From the NCBI GenBank assembly GCA_002796835.1, contig LUGL01000048.1:51913-111060 (forward strand): DNA of 59,148 nt. Reading direction: 5' to 3'. The position numbers and the translations under genes are program-made. This document shows, one piece after another, positions 46,782 to 53,147 of the stretch; the stretch's first letter is position 1; every line of letters begins with the position of its first letter. The DNA comes from Elainella saxicola E1. GTDB taxonomy: Bacteria; Cyanobacteriota; Cyanobacteriia; Elainellales; Elainellaceae. Under the pieces are notes generated by a model. The model worked only from the letters and a program-made list of their open reading frames with translations, was not told the DNA's origin and ran no database searches.

Positions 46782-48629
46782 ATGATTAAAACGAGTTACG
46801 ACTTTGATCAAGCAATTTTGCCAACCGGATCGGCACTCAAGACCAATGTTTTGCTGCGCTTCAGGGCTGACAAACCAGAATCACCCCGCCGACAGCTCAA
46901 TCTTTCCCTGGTGATCGATCGATCAGGCTCGATGGCAGGAGGTCCGCTATATCACGCCCTGCAGGCGGCTGAGTCAGTGGTGGATCAGCTAGAAGCAGAG
47001 GATCGGCTCTCGGTGGTGGTTTACGACGATAGCGTAGATGTGGTCATTCCCTCTCAGCCCGTCACTGACAAGGCTGCTTTGAAAAAAGCGATCAAACAGG
47101 TGAATGTAGGCGGCATCACGAATTTATCGGGCGGGTGGTTGCAGGGTTGTGAACAGGTGAAGTCCCATCTAGATGCGCAGAAAATGAATCGCGTCTTACT
47201 GCTGACGGATGGTCACGCCAACATGGGGATTCAAGATCCGCAAGTATTAACGGCAACATCTGCGAAAAAGGCTGAAGAAGGAATTATTACAACCACTTTA
47301 GGATTTGCGCAGGGATTCAACGAAGACTTGCTAATCGGCATGGCCAGAGCCGCAAAAGGCAACTTCTATTTTATTCAGAGCATTGATGAAGCAACGGAAG
47401 TGTTTGGCATTGAGCTAGAAAGCCTCAGAGCGGTAGTGGGCCAAAACCTACAGGTGACGCTGGAATTAGCTGAAGGGGTGAAGCTCGTTGACGTATTGAG
47501 TTTGGCGCAAGTGAGTCAGAATACTAACGGTCAAACGGTGATTACATTAGGTGAACTTTATGAAGGTGAAGATAAACTATTGGGCTTAAGTTTAGAAATT
47601 CCTGCTGCGCCCATTGGCGATTTGCCGTTGATGAAACTGATCTATTCCGCAGATGTGGTTGAAGAGGATGTGATTCAAACCCTGTCTGGCACCACAGAAG
47701 TTGTAGCTCAAGTGGGCACGATCGAAGCTGCGGCCATGGCGGCTTCCAGCCACGTCACACTGGAGCTAAGCTATTTGACGATCGCCAAAGCCAAAGAAAC
47801 CGCGATCGATCTGGCGGAACAAGGCCAACATGAAGCAGCTGAACAGACTCTGCAATCGTTAGTGCAGCAATTACGCGATCAGGGACTGCATGAGAATTTT
47901 GAAATTGCTGAAGAAATTGATCAGCTCGAATATTTTGCCAGCCGCATTGCTCAAAAAGCATTAGGAAATGCTGGTCGCAAGGAATTGCGCGATCAGTCTT
48001 ATCAAACCCTTAGCCGCAACCGCACCGATCTGATGGGTCGAGGGGTGACGGCAGGCGAGGAAGTATATACAATGCCGACCCTTACCGAGGTGGGAACGGG
48101 CGTTGAGCTTCACTGTGTGCGCGAAGGTGGCAAATTGCGCGTCAAGGTGCTATCTGAAGGCTATGATGCCAGCAAAAATGTCCAGTTTCCGCGATCGATT
48201 CGGGCAGAAGGTGCCCGTTATGTAGTGGAAGCCCTCGAATTGTCCAGCGATGGTAATTTCTACCGCGCCAAAGGCACCATCAGCCGCTTTGCCAAACCAG
48301 GTGAAGTAGACCACTTTGCCGCACCTCGACGTTCGAGAAATACAAGCGCCGCCAAACCCGCCAAAGGACCTGCCAGCGCCGCTGATTTACCCACTACAGA
48401 TGCAGTTGGGGATGGCATTCTCGTTCAATGCGTGAAGGATGGCAGCAAACTGCGGGCGCGTGTCGTCTCTGATGGCTATGAACCCGATTGGAACATGCGT
48501 TTTCCGCGATCGGTCCGGGAAGAAGGGATGCTGTACGTTGTTGAGGCAGTTAAAGTAGGACCCGATGGCAAATCCTATATTGCCTGTGGCGAAGTCAAAC
48601 GGTTCTTGCAGCCTGCAATGACGGCTTAG
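46782..48629 (+). CDS. VWA-domain protein with duplicated C-terminal domain
   Basis: A 615-residue soluble protein. An N-terminal beta region precedes a von Willebrand factor A domain (about residues 38-215) with an intact MIDAS motif DRSGSM (Asp46, Ser48, Ser50), a Thr in GGITNLSGG, and LLLTDGHANMG. A middle region (220-420) is of the Ca-activated-channel-like type. The C-terminus has two copies of a domain of about 65 residues (about 438-505 and 541-610), each with LH/VQC-V-x-x-G-x-K-L-R, FPRS-x-R-x-E-G-x-x-YVVEA and a final RF, separated by an Ala/Pro/Lys linker. It should bind divalent metal and a protein partner. No MoxR ATPase is adjacent. Confidence 0.88.
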   Translation: MIKTSYDFDQAILPTGSALKTNVLLRFRADKPESPRRQLNLSLVIDRSGSMAGGPLYHALQAAESVVDQLEAEDRLSVVVYDDSVDVVIPSQPVTDKAALKKAIKQVNVGGITNLSGGWLQGCEQVKSHLDAQKMNRVLLLTDGHANMGIQDPQVLTATSAKKAEEGIITTTLGFAQGFNEDLLIGMARAAKGNFYFIQSIDEATEVFGIELESLRAVVGQNLQVTLELAEGVKLVDVLSLAQVSQNTNGQTVITLGELYEGEDKLLGLSLEIPAAPIGDLPLMKLIYSADVVEEDVIQTLSGTTEVVAQVGTIEAAAMAASSHVTLELSYLTIAKAKETAIDLAEQGQHEAAEQTLQSLVQQLRDQGLHENFEIAEEIDQLEYFASRIAQKALGNAGRKELRDQSYQTLSRNRTDLMGRGVTAGEEVYTMPTLTEVGTGVELHCVREGGKLRVKVLSEGYDASKNVQFPRSIRAEGARYVVEALELSSDGNFYRAKGTISRFAKPGEVDHFAAPRRSRNTSAAKPAKGPASAADLPTTDAVGDGILVQCVKDGSKLRARVVSDGYEPDWNMRFPRSVREEGMLYVVEAVKVGPDGKSYIACGEVKRFLQPAMTA

Positions 48630-48657
48630 GATCGAGGATTTAGTCAATCCGCAAATT

Positions 48658-48723
48658 GTACGGGCAGGTTTAGCAGACCAAACTGCATTCTGCAATGGAT
48701 TTGATAGCAAAACCTGCCCCTAC
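48658..48723. repeat. 66-bp inverted-repeat element (MITE-like)
   Basis: Terminal inverted repeats GTACGGGCAGGTTT (48658-48671) and AAACCTGCCCCTAC (48710-48723) match in 13 of 14 positions and enclose 38 bases. The GTAGGGGCAGGTTT-type end resembles dispersed small repeats I recall from cyanobacterial genomes. It sits between the convergent VWA and DUF6745-like genes and could also serve as a bidirectional transcription end. Confidence 0.65.
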
Positions 48724-48752
48724 CGAATATCGAACTTAATTGAATCCAAAAT

Positions 48753-49550
48753 CTATGTTTCGATCCAGGGCTGATAGTCATCTGGATCATCAAAACCAGC
48801 AATCCAGGCTGCTGCCTGACGGCAACTCCGCAAATAGGGCGGCACACGCAGCACATGAATATGGCCCGTAGAAGGACAGGTGACTTTCAACACCATCAGG
48901 GGTTCATCATCCTCAAAGGGAATCGAAACGAGCTGCCGCTCTCCTCCTGCATCCTGATCGCGATCGCGCACCAAGCCGCCTACCTGCTGAATAAAAGTCT
49001 CGTATCCCAGGCGTTCAATTAGAACTCGACGTAACTCAACATTTTCGATATCGAGAATTTCCTGACCTGTCAAAGATTGGGATTCAAAGGCAAGCCGATC
49101 GCTCACCTGCACACCTCGCCAACGCAGGACAAACCCATGCCCTGGTGGTACATGGGAAATGCCGCTGCCCGCCAGCTCAATCCAGTGAGTGACATGCAGA
49201 CCGATCGGCAAGTTCGTCAAATTCACACAATCACTAATATCCAAACTTTCACAGGTAAGGTTTTCTGGCAGGCTGTAAAGCACCGCTGCTCCACTCAAAT
49301 TCAAGTGTCCTGCCACCCGCATACCCGACCAACCACGATGGGCCAGAAGTAGTTTGCGCGCCCGCTCTGCTGAAATTGGCTGATCGGTAACGTGAGATGG
49401 ATTAGCGTGAGCACTAACAGGAGATAAATTAGCGTTAGTCTGATTAATGTTGGGAGAGACATCAGACTGATTTGCATTGAGAGCATTAGGATTCGATCGA
49501 GGTTTAACTGATCGTCGAGGCATTCGCCCATTTGACATGAAGTTGCGCAT
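48753..49550 (-). CDS. DUF6745-like protein with leucine-rich-type repeats
   Basis: A 265-residue protein. A basic start is followed by an Asn/Ser-rich low-complexity linker (about residues 20-58). Short beta-helix or leucine-rich-like repeats follow (MRVAGHLNLSGAAVLYSLPENLTCESLDISDCVNLTNLP, and on to WIELAGSGISHVPPG). The conserved end is VLKVTCPSTGHIHVLRVPPYLRSC, then RQAAAWIAGFDDPDDYQPWIET. I recall this C-terminal block from DUF6745-type proteins. The start at 49550 has a GAGG seven bases upstream and lies 9 bases after the preceding gene, so the two are translationally close. Confidence 0.68.
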   Translation of the reverse strand: MRNFMSNGRMPRRSVKPRSNPNALNANQSDVSPNINQTNANLSPVSAHANPSHVTDQPISAERARKLLLAHRGWSGMRVAGHLNLSGAAVLYSLPENLTCESLDISDCVNLTNLPIGLHVTHWIELAGSGISHVPPGHGFVLRWRGVQVSDRLAFESQSLTGQEILDIENVELRRVLIERLGYETFIQQVGGLVRDRDQDAGGERQLVSIPFEDDEPLMVLKVTCPSTGHIHVLRVPPYLRSCRQAAAWIAGFDDPDDYQPWIET

Positions 49551-49559
49551 TCGATCGCC

Positions 49560-49901
49560 TCAATCCTCAACTTCAACATAGGTTCCAGGACGATATTCTC
49601 GCTGCTTCCAGACGCGATACAGCCCTTGCGGAATCTCGATCGCCCGATGTTCTTCATGCACTAACAATGCGCTGGGATGTTTGACTTCCAGAAAAAGCTG
49701 CTCGCCCGCTTCCCAAAGCTGAATCGCACTAGATTGTTGGAATCGATGGCTGTGGCCTGTCACTTCACCGTGAGCCAGGGTAGTGCCGTTGATCGCCTGG
49801 ACGCCGATCGGCAAATGAGCGATGCGTCGGATCAGCACATCTCCCTGTCGATAAAGCACATCATCTGGAACAGGGGAGGCTTGTGGGTGACGATTTAACA
49901 T
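49560..49901 (-). CDS. Small conserved His-rich beta protein
   Basis: A 113-residue protein of unknown function. Conserved-looking blocks are LYRQGDVLIRRI, LAHGEVTGHSHRF, LFLEVKHPSALLVHEEHRAIEIPQGLYRVWKQREY, and a closing acidic EVED. The His clusters (HGEVTGHSH and HEEH) suggest a small cupin-like beta fold that might bind metal, but this is inference. I recall similar proteins beside DUF6745-like genes. It is the middle gene of a leftward set of three. Confidence 0.65.
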   Translation of the reverse strand: MLNRHPQASPVPDDVLYRQGDVLIRRIAHLPIGVQAINGTTLAHGEVTGHSHRFQQSSAIQLWEAGEQLFLEVKHPSALLVHEEHRAIEIPQGLYRVWKQREYRPGTYVEVED

Positions 49902-50190
49902 ATTTTATCCTCTCTGTAAGATGAAGAAAACCAAGAGCTATTGAACAATTGTACTACTTCGACACTGGCCAGTCTACCCATTGTCGCTTGACTCAATTTT
50001 TCCCTTTTTAAGGCGATCAACCTCAGTTTGACTTCGTTCAATTCGGACAAGCGCCATGTTGAAGCAACCCATTGTCTGGAAATGGGTGAGTCGGTGTGAT
50101 GTTGAATGGCTGCGTAGGCGTGGAGCACTGCATCAAAACAAGAAACAATGCTTCACCTGATCACTCACTTACCCACTCACCCACCTTCGT

Positions 50191-50433
50191 TTATCTCTCC
50201 AAAACCGTCATATACTTACCTGCGGCAAAGGGAGCTGGAACGATCGGTGTAAATTTCACTCGATCATTTGCAATGCGTTTGACGTAGAACTCGTTGATCG
50301 TATGCAAGACCTGTTCTCGCGTACCAATAATCCAGATTTGCGTTTTGTCGCCATGACCCTTGTGGCCCGAAAATTCGGTAGGCGGCTGTTCGTCACGACA
50401 AGTGGGCAGCAGTTCGTTGAACTCTGTAGACAT
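50191..50433 (-). CDS. Small hypothetical protein, first gene of the DUF6745-like set
   Basis: An 80-residue soluble protein starting MSTEFNELLPTCRDEQPP, with KTQIWIIGTREQVLHTINEFYVKRIA resembling a short beta-alpha unit and a C-terminal PIVPAPFAAGKYMTVLER. ATG 50433 is chosen because a GAGG lies nine bases upstream; the frame extends to 50505 without support. That Shine-Dalgarno lies inside one arm of a 12-base inverted repeat. A gap of 289 bases separates it from the 113-residue gene, so joint transcription is possible but not proven. Confidence 0.6.
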   Translation of the reverse strand: MSTEFNELLPTCRDEQPPTEFSGHKGHGDKTQIWIIGTREQVLHTINEFYVKRIANDRVKFTPIVPAPFAAGKYMTVLER

Positions 50434-50440
50434 AATGAAT

Positions 50441-50515
50441 TGCCTCGCTAATATTTTTTGAGAAGAAAAGCTTAAGGCGTGGCATTTCAACCACTTTGTC
50501 AGCATTAGCGAGGCA
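50441..50515 (-). promoter_or_regulatory. Inverted repeat able to sequester the RBS of the 80-aa gene
   Basis: A perfect 12-base inverted repeat: TGCCTCGCTAAT at 50441-50452 and ATTAGCGAGGCA at 50504-50515, with 51 bases between. In the leftward transcript the second arm is ATTAGCGAGGCA and includes the GAGG that would serve as ribosome-binding site nine bases before ATG 50433. Pairing of the arms would hide it. It could instead be a DNA operator. Confidence 0.55.
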
Positions 50516-50837
50516 TTGATCGTTTACCATGATCAAAGCCCTGCCCTCTGCCAGTAACAGAGAGGTTGCGGTTAGCTGGTTATGGGTGGCGCAAACACTC
50601 ATAATCAGCGACCAAGCCTTAAGCTATCTACTGGTCTTCTTTGAACGGAAAAACCAGTGTTTTTTAGCATAGAGGAAAGATCGATCGGACACAAGCGCAA
50701 TTCAAAGTTTGTCAATATTTTGTGAGAATTGGATTTTTGGGGTGAGGTGGGGCGATCGAGCAGGCGAGGCGGTCGAGATTAGGACAAGGGACAACAAGAA
50801 ATAACTAGTTCTGATTGATTTCAACGAACTTCAACTA
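50516..50837. other. Spacer upstream of the 80-aa gene
   Basis: About 320 bases between the inverted repeat and the end of the LuxR-type gene. It should contain the promoter of the 80-residue gene. Short frames here are not protein-like. No terminator with a good T-tract was found for the LuxR gene. Confidence 0.4.
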
Positions 50838-51965
50838 TCAATTAAGGGGTAACGAATTGAAAACTCCTAGTTTTTCTAGTGCTTGGGCGATCGCTTCAGT
50901 GCGGCTTTGCACGTCGAACTTACGATAAACACTCTCCAAATGTTTGCGGACTGTGCTGATATGTACATTCAGGTGTTTCGCGATCGTCTGATTGTCTTTG
51001 CCTCTCATCACCCAATGCAAAACCTCGGCTTCTCGTTGACTCAGCCCTAGTAGTTCCAGGGAATTGAGCAATGATAGAGATTGTTCTTCTAATAGCAGCA
51101 GATAGCGATCGTTGATCGGGTCAATGACACAGCGAATTACGAGTTGTTTGTCTGCTTGAGCAATGTGTAAGGGGAGACAAGCTTTTGGTACATGATTGTT
51201 TGTCAAACTAGAAATTTGATGTCTCACCCATGCCCATAAATGATCGGGTAGATAGTCTGGGTGAGTGGATTTTGCAAAGTAGGTGTGCAGCCACTGAGTA
51301 GCGAGGGGTGTGATCGATTGAATCTGCCCCTGATGATTCAGGATAATTAGATTGAGGCAATTTAGGGACTGATGCAATTGAGCCAGGTTTTGCTGCATCT
51401 GATGATAATATTTCGCATTGCAGTATGCCTGAAATAGGTGAGGACGCAGCAGATTGAGAATGAGACGATCGCGCTCGGTAAAGTTGCGCTGACTGCGGTT
51501 TAGGGCGATCGTCACCAGCGGCTCATTTAACTGCAAAGGGACAACATGGCTTCGTAACTCAGACTGTGGCAGAAATAGCGTCATTCCCTCTTCACAGTCA
51601 ATCAGCCGCAGGAATTGATGACACAACCCTTCCAGCCGATAGAATTCTGCTTGAGTCAAAAAGTCTGAGATTTTATAAGCACCCTCCAATGTATGCGGCA
51701 TATGCTGCACAATCGGATGTTCTCTCCAATAGCGACGGGCAACTTGCTCCATTTCGGGAGGCCAACTGGGATAACCCGGCAAGAATGTATTAGAAATGAC
51801 TTGTGTTTGCAAGTTGGTTAACGCGAAGGCTGGGGCTTCACTGGGTACAAGCTGATGCACGATCGCCAGTGCCCTCGCACTAAAGGAACTGAAATCATGC
51901 AGCGTGTAGAGTTCTTGAATGGCATACAGAAGTCGCTGAGTATCTTGTGATATCAGAGTTTCCAT
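50838..51965 (-). CDS. LuxR-type transcriptional regulator
   Basis: A 375-residue DNA-binding protein. The C-terminal LuxR/GerE helix-turn-helix (about residues 305-370) reads LSQREAEVLHWVMRGKDNQTIAKHLNVHISTVRKHLESVYRKFDVQSRTEA. The N-terminal 230 residues resemble a GAF-like sensor (VHQLVPSEAPAFALTN, FTERDRLILNLLRPHLFQAY). No receiver domain, so it may be ligand-controlled. It is transcribed away from the 138-residue gene and the two giant genes, a typical position for a local regulator; control of those genes is inference. Confidence 0.88.
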   Translation of the reverse strand: METLISQDTQRLLYAIQELYTLHDFSSFSARALAIVHQLVPSEAPAFALTNLQTQVISNTFLPGYPSWPPEMEQVARRYWREHPIVQHMPHTLEGAYKISDFLTQAEFYRLEGLCHQFLRLIDCEEGMTLFLPQSELRSHVVPLQLNEPLVTIALNRSQRNFTERDRLILNLLRPHLFQAYCNAKYYHQMQQNLAQLHQSLNCLNLIILNHQGQIQSITPLATQWLHTYFAKSTHPDYLPDHLWAWVRHQISSLTNNHVPKACLPLHIAQADKQLVIRCVIDPINDRYLLLLEEQSLSLLNSLELLGLSQREAEVLHWVMRGKDNQTIAKHLNVHISTVRKHLESVYRKFDVQSRTEAIAQALEKLGVFNSLPLN

Positions 51966-52203
51966 ATTTTCGTAGGGGCGTTGGTTGGGGCTAATTCAAT
52001 TAATTCCTATCTAGCCTATATTTTCCAGAAACTGTAACAGTTGCTTAACAAACACCTGGGTTAAAGATCGAATTGCACTTCATAAAGTGAAGCAGTATTT
52101 GTAGTAGACAGCATTCAAGCAATGTTGAAAGCCAAGGCATTGATTGAACTATGCTCTTGTAACTATTGAATTTGAATGATTTTTTAATCTGGAGGAAAAT
52201 TCA

Positions 52204-52620
52204 ATGGCAGATAATCTTGCTTTTCCGCTCAATGGAAATGGTGCTACAGTCGATGATTATCCAATTACGTTCACTACGAAAACTCCTGACAATGTTGATG
52301 TCACCATTTCCGGGAGCTATCATATCGTATTCAACGATATGATAGACGCAACAGGCCATGAACATCTTGTCTCAAATCTGAGTACGAAAGGCTTAAAAGG
52401 AATAGATACACTTGGTCGCTCGTATGTTTCTAGTAACACACTTATCGCTACGTACGAGTCTACGAACGGTGCATACAACCAGTCTGGTCCATTCTCGTTT
52501 CTCCTTATTGGGAAAGGGAGTGCACCAAATCTATTGGTGTCGGGCAATTTCCATGAAACTATCACGCCAGATGGAACCTTAACAGCCTTTGTGGACAACT
52601 TCAAGACTGTTATACACTGA
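52204..52620 (+). CDS. Beta-rich hypothetical protein
   Basis: A 138-residue protein with no known domain. It looks all-beta: alternating hydrophobic and Ser/Thr strands (DYPITFTTKT, DVTISGSYHIVFND, LIATYESTNG, NLLVSGNFHETITPDG). It has no signal peptide, membrane helix or Cys. A strong GGAGGA seven bases before ATG 52204 supports expression. It is the first rightward gene after the LuxR-type regulator and precedes the 996-residue gene by 527 bases. A small secreted-by-other-means or structural beta-sandwich is possible. Confidence 0.65.
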   Translation: MADNLAFPLNGNGATVDDYPITFTTKTPDNVDVTISGSYHIVFNDMIDATGHEHLVSNLSTKGLKGIDTLGRSYVSSNTLIATYESTNGAYNQSGPFSFLLIGKGSAPNLLVSGNFHETITPDGTLTAFVDNFKTVIH

Positions 52621-53147
52621 GCCTTAAAAATATTTATCAAAGGTCAAACAGATTCTCAGTTTTTCATCGTAGGAACACCGATCAACTTCATCTCGGCAGT
52701 TTTATTACTCATACCGATCGTGCAACAGCGATCGGATGCTAGCAAGGGCGGTAGTGGGGCGATCGCTCGTCCTGTTTGCTACTCAACTCTTAAAGCCTAC
52801 CTCACGATATGGCATAACCTACAATACTCAAGCTCACGAATTCCGAATTGCCCTCAGGGGTTTTGAACAGACTCAACAGTACCCTTAAGGGCAATTTCAA
52901 GATCAAATTGGGGTCTTATAGTTTGAGACAGAAGATATTCAATTCCAACTGTCTTGCTGCAAACCCAGACGGTAAATCTGTTATGCGATCTCTTAAACCA
53001 TCAGTCGTTCACACTCCGAGTGAATCTTTAGCCCTGTTTCCCCGTTCACCGCTTTTGAGGAGCTTGACAAAGTTCTTGATACGTTGGTGAGGTTGCATTC
53101 AATAAATGTGCAGCACCAACCAATTCCAAAAACAATAGGAGTCAGCC
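52621..53147. other. Spacer upstream of the 996-residue gene, with a 14-bp inverted repeat
   Basis: A 527-base non-coding stretch with several CGATCG sites (about 52715-52770). An imperfect 14-base inverted repeat is present: TTGCCCTCAGGGGT at 52848-52861 and ACCCTTAAGGGCAA at 52881-52894, matching in 11 of 14 positions, about 33 bases centre to centre. It is a plausible operator or hairpin for the large-gene transcript. The open frame 52848-53090 lacks protein character. Confidence 0.5.

Noticed and set aside
49895-50128. 77-codon minus-strand frame upstream of the 113-residue gene
   Set aside because: Overlaps the start of the 113-residue gene and has no support beyond being open.
52848-53090. 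80-codon plus-strand frame upstream of the 996-residue gene
   Set aside because: Begins inside the inverted repeat with no Shine-Dalgarno, and the residues look random; better read as non-coding leader.
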